Of a stretch of DNA of 22,212 nt, positions 14,874 through 21,605 are shown piece after piece. The first letter of the stretch is position 1; the number at the start of each line of letters is the position of its first letter. The notes under the pieces were generated by a model. It was not told where the DNA came from. It made no database searches and saw nothing but the letters and a program-made list of their open reading frames with translations. Both the position numbers and the translations under genes were made by a program. Source of the stretch: a virus; the IMG/VR virus record IMGVR_UViG_3300042397_000605, positions 1 to 22,212 of that record; one strand, given 5' to 3'.

Positions 14874-15296
14874 TTATGACTCTTGATCTGTAACTTCGCC
14901 AATCATAACCATTTCTCCTTGGCATACCGTCCAAACTCTGGTAGCATCTGATAGTTGAACATCAAATACATCTGCAGTTAATAATTGCTTAGATTGTGCT
15001 GGTGTCAAAGATAATGTAAATTCTCCAGGCCCGTCAAGATCTGATGGAGTTGGTGTTAGTGTAAATAAAAGATCGTCTCCAACATTGTCAGAGTATCTTC
15101 TAAATTGAGATCTAATTGTCCATAAGTCAACATCAATAGCATCACCAAGATCATCTTGCACATAAATTCTAAATGCTGCACTATCGCCAGTAACAATAGT
15201 CCAATTAATAAGTGGTGGTCTGTTTCCAAGATTATAGGTGGTAGGAGCTTTAACTGATGTTAACGAACTTTCATCTTTATTTCTATAGCTTACCAT
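14874..15296 (-). CDS. Baseplate/tail-associated beta-domain protein (RGDS-type paralogue 1)
   Basis: A 140-residue protein. I use the ATG at 15296, which overlaps the upstream stop in TAATG; an earlier start at 15326 would overlap the neighbouring coding sequence. The core INWTIVTGDSAAFRIYVQDD (34-53), then DLWTIRSQF, aligns with the proteins at 19883-20284 (IKWTVVRGDSANLKI) and 18663-19034 (YYRGDTSEFVIQ). These look like the immunoglobulin-like N-terminal domain of phage baseplate upper proteins (BppU type, by pattern only). It likely forms a small virion component. Confidence 0.75.
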   Translation of the reverse strand: MVSYRNKDESSLTSVKAPTTYNLGNRPPLINWTIVTGDSAAFRIYVQDDLGDAIDVDLWTIRSQFRRYSDNVGDDLLFTLTPTPSDLDGPGEFTLSLTPAQSKQLLTADVFDVQLSDATRVWTVCQGEMVMIGEVTDQES

Positions 15297-15817
15297 TATG
15301 CTAACCCTGCTTTCAATGCTGCCCAAGTTCCATTGCCTGTTGGTTTACCAACAATTATAACACCAGTAGTTGCGTGTGATTTTGCTACAACTCCTACTGC
15401 TGTTCCTCCAGTTGCTGGTTGGGTTGCTGTTAATCCCCCAGAAGTTCCAGTGTAAAGAATATTTCCAGCGGTATAAGAAGAAGTATTAACATTACTAAAA
15501 ATACCAGAAATAACAACTACACCGTCAGTTGCTGTAGCAAAAACATCTTTAGCCAAACCTAACATAGGATAATTCATTGTGTTAGTTAGTTTAGTTACTT
15601 GTGGTTTTCCGCTGTCATTATTAAATCCAGAAACATAAACAGGATCACCCTTGGCAATAGAAACACCACTAACATTTGTAACTTCAATTGTTATGTTTGA
15701 TTCTGCTGCAAAAAGGACCGCTTCTATACTCTCAGCCAAAGACTGAATATCTCCCACAATATCAACTGGGTCGGTTAATTCGGGATAAGGAAAATCGTAA
15801 ATTGAAGTTTCAGCCAT
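15296..15817 (-). CDS. Phage structural protein with a repeated beta domain
   Basis: A 173-residue protein. After YDFPYPELTDPVDIVGDIQS, common at the N-terminus of phage fibre-like proteins, comes a beta domain: VSGVSIAKGDPVYVSGFN (49-66), then YPMLGLAKDVF, DGVVVISGIF, GNILYTGTSGGLT and VGVVAKSHATTGVIIVG. This layout is widespread in head or tail decoration proteins of marine and freshwater phages. No signal peptide or enzyme motif is seen. The ATG lies nine bases after a TGG-TATAAT box with no ribosome site, so the transcript is leaderless or nearly so. It leads a three-gene unit. Confidence 0.78.
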   Translation of the reverse strand: MAETSIYDFPYPELTDPVDIVGDIQSLAESIEAVLFAAESNITIEVTNVSGVSIAKGDPVYVSGFNNDSGKPQVTKLTNTMNYPMLGLAKDVFATATDGVVVISGIFSNVNTSSYTAGNILYTGTSGGLTATQPATGGTAVGVVAKSHATTGVIIVGKPTGNGTWAALKAGLA

Positions 15818-15826
15818 AATCTTATT

Positions 15827-15835
15827 ATTATACCA
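15827..15835 (-). promoter_or_regulatory. Extended -10 promoter of the 15817 gene
   Basis: TGG-TATAAT with nine bases to the ATG at 15817. The predicted leader is about 3 bases and no Shine-Dalgarno is present. Confidence 0.6.
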
Positions 15836-15881
15836 CTTCCTAAGAAAGTTATTGAAAAGTTATAAAAATGTTACCTAAAGT

Positions 15882-15913
15882 TTGCTTTTGAGGTCATTTT
15901 TATGTTATACTTA
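15882..15913 (+). promoter_or_regulatory. Promoter of the secreted lysozyme-like gene
   Basis: The plus strand has ATGTTATACTTA at 15902-15913, an extended -10 (TGT-TATACT at 15903-15911). A possible -35, TTGCTT at 15882-15887, lies 18 bases upstream. The 12-mer matches the nrdJ promoter. The predicted +1 is near 15918. Confidence 0.65.
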
Positions 15914-15917
15914 ATAC

Positions 15918-15937
15918 ATGCTACCAACAGGTAGCAT
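15918..15937 (+). promoter_or_regulatory. Perfect 8-bp stem-loop at the 5' end of the lysozyme mRNA
   Basis: ATGCTACC and GGTAGCAT are perfect inverted repeats around AACA. The stem starts at the predicted +1 and ends upstream of the AGGAGG ribosome site. It may stabilise the mRNA or be bound by a regulator. Confidence 0.6.
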
Positions 15938-15960
15938 TTGTTCTCTAGGAGGTTATTATT

Positions 15961-16506
15961 ATGAGAAGAGACAAGCAAGCTTGGATTGGAATCCTAGCAT
16001 TAGTTGGTGTTATTGCACCTTTTAGTAACTCTGCTAATGCATCAAGTACCGAAAATAATTTACTAATAAATAAGTCTGTAGAAGCTCCTGCCTCCGACAA
16101 GGAGGCATTTGTTGTTTCTAAGGCAAAAATGTTAGCTAAATTTGAAAACAGAACACACTTAACAGATAAAGAACTAAAGCAACTCCTTTCTCTTGTAGGG
16201 TTTGAGGGTAAGGATTTAGTAGTAGCTTGGGCTATTGCTAAAAAAGAATCTAATGGTCGTCCATTGGCATACAATGGCAATCATAAGACTGGAGACTCCT
16301 CTTATGGGATGTTTCAAATTAACATGATCGATAATCTAGGTCCTGATCGTAGAGATAAGTTTGATCTAGATACAAACGCTGAGTTATTCAATCCCGTAAA
16401 AAATGCGGAGATTGCATACTATATGTCCAACGGGGGAAATGACTGGTCTTCTTGGAAAGGTATTACGCCAAAGACTAGGGCTTGGATGCAAAAATTCCCT
16501 AAATAA
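15961..16506 (+). CDS. Secreted lysozyme-like / lytic transglycosylase-type protein
   Basis: A 181-residue protein that probably cleaves peptidoglycan. Residues 1-27 are a signal peptide: basic MRRDK, hydrophobic core IGILALVGVIAP, and an ANA cleavage site. The catalytic domain has the SLT-type AIAKKESNGRPLAYNGN (91-107), with E96 as the likely acid, SSYGMFQIN (113-121), and a C-terminal AEIAYYMSNGG and W-rich DWSSWKGI. The start has AGGAGG eight bases upstream. It is one of two plus-strand units here, set between minus-strand fibre genes, with a private promoter, leader stem-loop and terminator. A secreted lysin or a host-derived cargo gene are both possible. It is not next to the holin-like gene at 21249. 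Confidence 0.85.
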   Translation: MRRDKQAWIGILALVGVIAPFSNSANASSTENNLLINKSVEAPASDKEAFVVSKAKMLAKFENRTHLTDKELKQLLSLVGFEGKDLVVAWAIAKKESNGRPLAYNGNHKTGDSSYGMFQINMIDNLGPDRRDKFDLDTNAELFNPVKNAEIAYYMSNGGNDWSSWKGITPKTRAWMQKFPK

Positions 16507-16523
16507 AACTTTAGGTAATAAAG

Positions 16524-16553
16524 AACCTCTACTGTAAAAAGTAGGGGTTTTTT
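16524..16553. terminator. Rho-independent terminator between convergent genes
   Basis: AACCTCTACT and AGTAGGGGTT form a 10 bp stem (one G-T pair) with a six-base loop, followed by TTTTTT on the plus strand. It follows the lysozyme gene by 17 bases. The minus strand of the same hairpin is followed by a T-rich stretch, so it may also stop the gene ending at 16582. Confidence 0.85.
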
Positions 16554-16581
16554 ATTTTATGCACTTTAAAATAATTGATTA

Positions 16582-17265
16582 TTAGGGGGCAGCTGGCGTT
16601 GTAAAGGTTATTTGAGCAGATGCACTAACTCCAGTCTGGCTTGATCCTGTGTAAACAGTTACTGTAACGGTATATTGTGTTAACTGAGTTCCACCAGTCA
16701 TTGTTCTTGATGTAGCAGTATTTCCAGTTGCTCCATTAAGATTTGAGCTAGGTGAAGTTGTAATCATGTATGAAGCCTGAAGAGTAGAATCCCAACTTAA
16801 GAATCCTCCATTGTATGCTTCAACAATTGAAAGATTAGTAATTGTTGGAGAAGGTGGGAAGTATGGTGGGAAGAACGGGAAGAATGGTGGGAAGAATGGC
16901 GGGAAGAATGGCGGGAAGAATGGCGGGAAGAATGGCGGGAAGAATGGTCCTGGAGCTACTGGAGTAAATGAATTACTAGCAGTAGAACTTAGAGAATCTT
17001 GAACGGTATTATTTAGTTTAACAACTGCGGTATAAGAAGTACCATTAGCTAAACCAGAAATAGTAATTGGAGATGTAGAACTAGTTCCTGTAATTGAATT
17101 TGGAGTTGTTGTTGCAGTATAAAGTAAAGAAGTATTAGGTTTTCCAGTATTTGCTGGAGCAGTAAAAGCTACGGATACACTAGCATTGCCAGCAGTTGCA
17201 GCTCCAATAGTTGGAGTTCCTGGCTGGCGATTATCTGAAGAACCCGTTACTCCTGGAATTGGCAT
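16582..17265 (-). CDS. FN3-(Pro-Phe-Phe-Pro) rod-FN3 protein
   Basis: A 227-residue protein related in layout to 8798-9757. An FN3-like domain (about 15-104) precedes an uninterrupted P-P-F-F run (107-138), and a second FN3-like domain (about 139-225) follows. Here the rod links two folded domains, while in the larger protein it leads to a cysteine-rich tail. The ATG at 17265 overlaps the upstream stop in TAATG; an earlier in-frame ATG at 17295 would lie inside the upstream gene. It is translated with the fibre-like gene before it. FN3 domains and fibre context suggest a surface adhesin or spacer. No cysteine-rich domain is present. Confidence 0.83.
   Translation of the reverse strand: MPIPGVTGSSDNRQPGTPTIGAATAGNASVSVAFTAPANTGKPNTSLLYTATTTPNSITGTSSTSPITISGLANGTSYTAVVKLNNTVQDSLSSTASNSFTPVAPGPFFPPFFPPFFPPFFPPFFPPFFPFFPPYFPPSPTITNLSIVEAYNGGFLSWDSTLQASYMITTSPSSNLNGATGNTATSRTMTGGTQLTQYTVTVTVYTGSSQTGVSASAQITFTTPAAP
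16852..16947 (-). repeat. Tandem Pro-Pro-Phe-Phe coding repeat, second locus
   Basis: 12-base units (GGGAAGAATGGC or GGGAAGAATGGT on the plus strand) include several exact consecutive copies. They are the same orientation and unit as the repeat at 8942-9163, so the two could recombine. Confidence 0.9.
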
Positions 17266-18038
17266 TATGCAATCAAGTCTCCTGCAAGTACCCAAGTATC
17301 TGTATTTAGCTTTATTAATGTTGCCATTGATCCAGCTGCACGTATTTTTGCTCCTGGGGTTGCATATGAAGTAATTCCAACAGTGAAAGCAACTGTAACT
17401 CCTGTTGTAAGTGCAATTAAGTGTATTTGAGTTCCAATAGGATAAGCAACAGTTGCGTTAAGTGGAACGGTAAAGGCATAAGCACCATTCATTTGAACAA
17501 GAGTGCTAGCATCAGATAAAACAAATGTGTATGCTCCAGTTTTAGCAGTTGTATTTACATTAAATGGTTGAAAATTTAAAAGACTTGTTCCATTACCAAC
17601 TTGAATTTGCTTGTTTGTAGTATCCCAGGCAATTTTTGCATCTGTTGTAGAGGATGTTGTAGTTATAGTAGTTGCTGCAGCAGGAGTAGACCATGATAAT
17701 CCAGAAGCAGTTGCGCTGTCTGCAGTTAAGATTGTTCCATTTGCTCCAACAGTGACTACAGATAAAACGTCATTTGCAGAAGCTGAAAGCAAATCTCCTT
17801 TTGCGTTAAAGCTTGAGGCTGAAAGAGATCCTCCTCCTTCAATAGCATCAATTCGTACGTCTAGGCTATTAAGTGTATATGCAATTGATGGGCTAACTAA
17901 GTTTGCTGTATTTGTTTCAGCTGTATTAAAACTTTCAGACCCATAATGATATGTTCTAAGAGCAACCTGAATATCAGCTGCGTCTCCAAGACTTGGAATT
18001 CTTGTTGGTACTAAAGTACCTATGCTTTCACTTGCCAT
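17265..18038 (-). CDS. Tail fibre-like protein
   Basis: A 257-residue protein whose N-terminus (TRIPSLGDAADIQVALRTYH, 12-31) and middle (FNAKGDLLSASANDVLSVVT) are common phage fibre elements. The last 90 residues, ending in ATPGAKIRAAGSMATLIKLN then TWVLAGDLIA, are homologous to the C-terminus of the 690-residue fibre (TWVVYGDLTA), so both probably share a receptor-binding or trimerising tip. The ATG at 18038 has a GAGAGGTG ribosome site. It heads a two-gene unit with the FN3/Pro-Phe gene, matching the order fibre then FN3/Pro-Phe protein at 11844-8798. Confidence 0.85.
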   Translation of the reverse strand: MASESIGTLVPTRIPSLGDAADIQVALRTYHYGSESFNTAETNTANLVSPSIAYTLNSLDVRIDAIEGGGSLSASSFNAKGDLLSASANDVLSVVTVGANGTILTADSATASGLSWSTPAAATTITTTSSTTDAKIAWDTTNKQIQVGNGTSLLNFQPFNVNTTAKTGAYTFVLSDASTLVQMNGAYAFTVPLNATVAYPIGTQIHLIALTTGVTVAFTVGITSYATPGAKIRAAGSMATLIKLNTDTWVLAGDLIA

Positions 18039-18054
18039 GATTCACCTCTCTAGA

Positions 18055-18063
18055 ATTATATCA
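18055..18063 (-). promoter_or_regulatory. Extended -10 promoter of the 18038 fibre gene
   Basis: TGA-TATAAT with 16 bases to the ATG and a GAGAGGTG ribosome site in the short leader. A small inverted repeat TCACA/TGTGA overlaps its upstream side. Confidence 0.6.
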
Positions 18064-18082
18064 CAAAGTGTGACTAAAACTA

Positions 18083-18691
18083 TTATATTCCTTCAACTAT
18101 TGATATAAATAGATGAGTAGTTACATTTCCAGTTAAGTTTGCCCAACTAGTACCGTCATACTCTACTGCGTTAAAATTGATTACAAGGTTTGTTCCAGAC
18201 CCAGCAAGTGCTGGTATGGACATAGATGATGCTACGGGGTCTGAATGTGCAATACTATATTGAATATTAAAATTTTCTGCTGTAAGCGGAGTTCCAGATA
18301 TAGTTACAATGTTTGCAATTGGAATGGTAATTTGTGCTGTTCCAGCAGTATATGTTGTCAAGTGTGTTTGAGAATACAAGACAGGATTCATATCGAGAAC
18401 CTGAATCCATTGGTCGCTTGCGCCAGGAACAGCTAGATACTGATAAAGATAACCATAATCTGCTCCTGGAGATGTATTAATATACATATCGTTTAATATT
18501 AAATTGTTTGAGAGTAAAACACCTTGTACTGTTGCTAAATTTGGATCTCCAGAACCAACAATAAATCTATTTCCACGAGTTCCAGTTGAACCAATATCAA
18601 CTAATACTTCAATAATGTTTGGTGGTCCTACAACCGTTATACTATCAGTTGACACTAATACTTCAGGCACTACCAGCACCCGTAATATCAT
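18083..18691 (-). CDS. Phage structural protein of unknown role
   Basis: About 202 residues. Recognisable phage pieces are VDIGSTGTRGNRFIVGSG (31-48), NDMYINTSPGADYGYLYQYL (67-86) and WIQVLDMNPVLYSQTHLTTY, then a beta-rich C-terminus. This arrangement occurs in tail-region proteins of uncultured aquatic phages; no enzyme motif is seen. The start is uncertain: the ATG at 18691 overlaps the upstream gene by 29 bases and has no well-placed ribosome site, while a GTG at 18655 (starting S-T-D-S-I-T-V) would follow the upstream stop at close range. Confidence 0.75.
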   Translation of the reverse strand: MILRVLVVPEVLVSTDSITVVGPPNIIEVLVDIGSTGTRGNRFIVGSGDPNLATVQGVLLSNNLILNDMYINTSPGADYGYLYQYLAVPGASDQWIQVLDMNPVLYSQTHLTTYTAGTAQITIPIANIVTISGTPLTAENFNIQYSIAHSDPVASSMSIPALAGSGTNLVINFNAVEYDGTSWANLTGNVTTHLFISIVEGI

Positions 18692-19034
18692 TTGTTACTG
18701 TAATTGTTCCTGTTAAAAGTGTAAAAATAACATCTGGTTCAGGTGTTGTATTAGTTATTTGAACATCATATACATGTGTTCCAGCTAGGAGAGTTCTTCC
18801 TAGTGACGGAATAATTTTACAAGTTATAATGTTTGTTACATCATTTACTACTGCGGATGCAGTGTAAGAAAACGCTGGGGCTGCACCAATAGGCCCTCTT
18901 GCACTAGCAATTGTAAAACTTGCAGTATAGCCAGTTAGGTCAAATGCTTCTCCATTAGAATTTTTTGGTTGGATAACAAATTCTGATGTGTCGCCACGAT
19001 AGTAATTAAAATTATAAGTTCCTGGAAATGCCAT
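18663..19034 (-). CDS. Baseplate/tail-associated beta-domain protein (RGDT-type paralogue 2)
   Basis: A 123-residue protein with the core NFNYYRGDTSEFVIQPKNSN (8-27), then AFDLTGYTASFTIASARGP and a C-terminal LLAGTHVYDVQIT. That is the pattern of small immunoglobulin-like N-terminal domains of phage baseplate upper proteins. It is paralogous to the proteins at 14874-15296 and 19883-20284. The ATG at 19034 has AGGAGG five bases upstream and an extended -10 at 19050-19058. It starts a two-gene unit. A minor virion role is likely. Confidence 0.78.
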   Translation of the reverse strand: MAFPGTYNFNYYRGDTSEFVIQPKNSNGEAFDLTGYTASFTIASARGPIGAAPAFSYTASAVVNDVTNIITCKIIPSLGRTLLAGTHVYDVQITNTTPEPDVIFTLLTGTITVTNDITGAGSA

Positions 19035-19049
19035 GATTCCTCCTAATAT

Positions 19050-19058
19050 ATTATACCA
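19050..19058 (-). promoter_or_regulatory. Extended -10 promoter of the 19034 gene
   Basis: TGG-TATAAT with 15 bases to the ATG; the short leader carries AGGAGG. Confidence 0.6.
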
Positions 19059-19799
<741 letters not shown>

Positions 19800-19883
19800 C
19801 TATTTTACCTTAAATGTTTTTTTACCAATTTTTATAACAGGTGGCAAATTAGTTTTTGGAGTAGAAATCTTTACAACAGGCAT
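19800..19883 (-). CDS. 27-residue basic micro-protein
   Basis: A short frame encodes MPVVKISTPKTNLPP followed by VIKIGKKTFKVK. Its ATG overlaps the stop of the upstream gene in TAATG, and its TAG stop is three bases before the collagen-like gene, so it fits the operon spacing exactly. The peptide is basic (six or more Lys), has no cysteine or membrane segment, and contains two T/N-x-P-type turns. I do not recognise it. The tight coupling and sensible composition support it as real. It might be a small virion or chaperone peptide. Confidence 0.6.
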   Translation of the reverse strand: MPVVKISTPKTNLPPVIKIGKKTFKVK

Positions 19884-20284
19884 TAAAGGCTCGTTCCGCT
19901 AACATCACCAAGTACACAAATAGTTCCAATAACTGGAGTCCAAGTTGTATCTTCACCTTCTCCAGAGCCAGCTGGGATTACAACTTGTAAATCAAAAGAA
20001 AGTTCTGCCACTACAGATCTATAGGCTGTTCCCCAATTTGCGGTAGTCCCAGATGATACTTGAATTTCACCATAACCTAATCCAGAAACAACAGGAAGAT
20101 CATCTAATACTTGACCACTTGGATCATAGGCTGTAGCAATGTAAGTCCAGTCCGTAGTATCGTATTCTGTTACTTCATCGTCCTCAAAAAATTCAATTTT
20201 AAGGTTTGCGCTATCCCCACGAACCACTGTCCATTTAATGTTTGCTGGAGTAGCTCCATACTTATCAATTGTAGGGGTGCACAT
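19883..20284 (-). CDS. Baseplate/tail-associated beta-domain protein (RGDS-type paralogue 3)
   Basis: A 133-residue protein with IKWTVVRGDSANLKIEFFED (16-35) then TDWTYIATAYDPSGQVLDD, aligning well with the 140-residue protein at 14874-15296 (INWTIVTGDSAAFRI, DLWTIRSQF). It has an acidic, beta-rich remainder ending in GTICVLGDVSG, matching GEMVMIGEVTD of the paralogue. It is likely a BppU-N-type domain used in the baseplate or fibre. The ATG is eight bases after TGG-TATAAT and has no ribosome site, so the message is nearly leaderless. Confidence 0.78.
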   Translation of the reverse strand: MCTPTIDKYGATPANIKWTVVRGDSANLKIEFFEDDEVTEYDTTDWTYIATAYDPSGQVLDDLPVVSGLGYGEIQVSSGTTANWGTAYRSVVAELSFDLQVVIPAGSGEGEDTTWTPVIGTICVLGDVSGTSL

Positions 20285-20292
20285 AATAATTG

Positions 20293-20301
20293 ATTATACC
20301 A
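20293..20301 (-). promoter_or_regulatory. Extended -10, near-leaderless promoter of the 20284 gene
   Basis: TGG-TATAAT with eight bases to the ATG and no Shine-Dalgarno. It directly abuts the terminator-like hairpin at 20305-20355. Confidence 0.6.
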
Positions 20302-20304
20302 TAA

Positions 20305-20355
20305 AACTAACACCTAAGCTCAGTGGGTGGGGTGGGTAGAACCTAGGTGTTAGCT
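20305..20355 (-). terminator. Strong hairpin with G-rich/C-rich loop, probable terminator
   Basis: CTAACACCTA (20307-20316) pairs perfectly with TAGGTGTTAG (20344-20353), and the stem can reach 14 bp with two wobble pairs. On the minus strand it is followed by TTTTATGG, so it could end the transcript from the holin/glycosyltransferase unit just before the next promoter. The loop holds GGGTGGGGTGGG on the plus strand, which is unusual. Confidence 0.55.
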
Positions 20356-20565
20356 CTTAAATTATATCTTATTTTATTAAAAATCCAGGAATATATAGAG
20401 TTTAATAACAAAAAGTTATAATATGGTATAGATTTATAAATTGTTATAAAAAGTTATAATTCAAAACGGGGTATCGATATAAAAGCCAGTAATGTCTATG
20501 CTATACTTAAAATATATAAAGAAAAGAATATACTATAGTTAAGGTTTTTAAGTATATTATATATA
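20356..20565. other. AT-rich gene-free stretch with short repeats
   Basis: No gene is visible. The 13-mer AAAAAGTTATAAT occurs at 20410-20422 and 20448-20460, with another GTTATAA at 20443-20449. AATATACT (20527-20534) and AGTATATT (20551-20558) form an inverted repeat. The stretch is the most AT-rich of the window and could be a regulatory or replication region, but nothing proves it. Confidence 0.4.
20498..20509 (+). promoter_or_regulatory. ATGCTATACTTA box, possible plus-strand promoter
   Basis: This is identical to the 12-mer of the nrdJ promoter. It faces the 3' end of the minus-strand glycosyltransferase gene, so it could make an antisense or small RNA. No gene follows and no -35 is clear. 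Confidence 0.3.
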
Positions 20566-21243
20566 TTAGTAAATAGGTAAATTAGATTCTTTTACAAATT
20601 CTGAATAACTAGTCAATTTACCATTGTATACAATTTTATAGTCTATGTCAAACTTATCTTTATAGTCTTTTGAATGACTAAAATAGTTATCTATATAGCA
20701 TACACCATATTCATTTTTTATAGCATTTTTAGAAAAACAACCATAAACTGGAAATCCAGGTATAGTGCTCGGGAGTCTGCTCCCACTTGCTAATATTTTT
20801 TCACATTCTTCTATAATGTCATCTAAAATTGATTTCATGGTTTTACTATTTTTTGTAGCAGCAAAGTTTGAGTTATTTATAGACTCAGAATTTGTTTGAA
20901 ATCCTTTTGAGCTGGATATCATATCTTCATTTTTATAGTATTGGGATATAGCATTATTTAGCGGAAACGTACAAATAGAATCCATATCCGCATAAAATCC
21001 ACCATGTGTATAAGTTACTACCATTCTCCACATGTCTGCTCTATTTATTCCGCTGGATATTTGATATACTTTATATAACGTATCGTTATAATCTTTTACG
21101 TCTTGCTCTCTTTGTTTGGAGTCAGCATATCTATGCTCCCAGTCTGGATTTAAGTTTTTCCAAGTTCCTATTATATTTTTCTGAAATGGCAATAGGTTTT
21201 CAAACTCAGATTCTTGGGTCTGCCAAATTATTTTGGGGATCAT
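20566..21243 (-). CDS. GT32-type glycosyltransferase (Gly_transf_sug, DXD motif)
   Basis: A 225-residue protein with the family's opening IPKIIWQT (2-9), NPDWEHRYAD, and the core NRADMWRMVVTYTHGGFYAD (67-86) followed by MDSIC. The DXD motif D86-M-D88 binds the metal and nucleotide sugar. Members such as OCH1-like and toxin-type enzymes transfer a sugar from a nucleotide-sugar donor to glycans or proteins. The length fits a compact catalytic domain; no signal or membrane segment is seen, so it acts in the cytoplasm. It lies five bases after the holin-like gene. Possible acceptors are virion fibres or host surface precursors. Confidence 0.88.
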   Translation of the reverse strand: MIPKIIWQTQESEFENLLPFQKNIIGTWKNLNPDWEHRYADSKQREQDVKDYNDTLYKVYQISSGINRADMWRMVVTYTHGGFYADMDSICTFPLNNAISQYYKNEDMISSSKGFQTNSESINNSNFAATKNSKTMKSILDDIIEECEKILASGSRLPSTIPGFPVYGCFSKNAIKNEYGVCYIDNYFSHSKDYKDKFDIDYKIVYNGKLTSYSEFVKESNLPIY

Positions 21244-21248
21244 AAGAA

Positions 21249-21521
21249 CTACTTAGATTTAGATATATACTCTAAAAGAATATCATACATATGGTCTAGC
21301 TTTTCTTTCATAACCTTATGATCTTCTTTCATCTGCTTACGACTAACATCTGCTTCATTAATGCGAGTTTCTAGCCTTGAAATTTGGTCTTTCATAGATG
21401 AGCCTGAATTGGGTTTAAGTTCACTTAGATAATGTTTTACGAGAAATTTGATTCCGCCAGCCATGATGCCGACTATGGTTAATACGCTTAAAATTAAAGC
21501 AGCCCAGTCTTGTATAGTCAT
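21249..21521 (-). CDS. Holin-like membrane protein with one transmembrane helix and a coiled coil
   Basis: A 90-residue protein with a single hydrophobic helix (about 8-30, WAALILSVLTIVGIMAGGI) and then a long charged helix (about 43-85, DQISRLETRINEADVSRKQM and onward) with coiled-coil character. This shape is typical of actinophage holin candidates (DUF2746-like, from memory) and of small tail-linked membrane proteins. A holin would time lysis by permeabilising the membrane. It is not next to the lysozyme-like gene at 15961. The ATG lies seven bases after TGA-TATAAT and has no ribosome site, so it is probably leaderless. Confidence 0.65.
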   Translation of the reverse strand: MTIQDWAALILSVLTIVGIMAGGIKFLVKHYLSELKPNSGSSMKDQISRLETRINEADVSRKQMKEDHKVMKEKLDHMYDILLEYISKSK

Positions 21522-21528
21522 AAGAGTT

Positions 21529-21537
21529 ATTATATCA
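21529..21537 (-). promoter_or_regulatory. Extended -10, leaderless promoter of the holin-like gene
   Basis: TGA-TATAAT with seven bases to the ATG and no Shine-Dalgarno. It is the minus-strand side of a divergent promoter region. Confidence 0.6.
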
Positions 21538-21605
21538 TTATATAAGATTTTAATTTCGACGGAATATAGAAGTCGCCGAAAATAGAGATAACAAACCCTC
21601 CCCTA

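Noticed and set aside
16811-17002. Plus-strand frame encoding (K-N-G-G)n
   Set aside because: Same cause: the complement of the P-P-F-F repeat stays open by its composition. No start signals support it.
20314-20355. Possible tRNA, from AGCTCAGTGGGT resembling a D-arm
   Set aside because: No acceptor stem, anticodon arm or T-arm can be drawn; the segment is better explained as one long hairpin.
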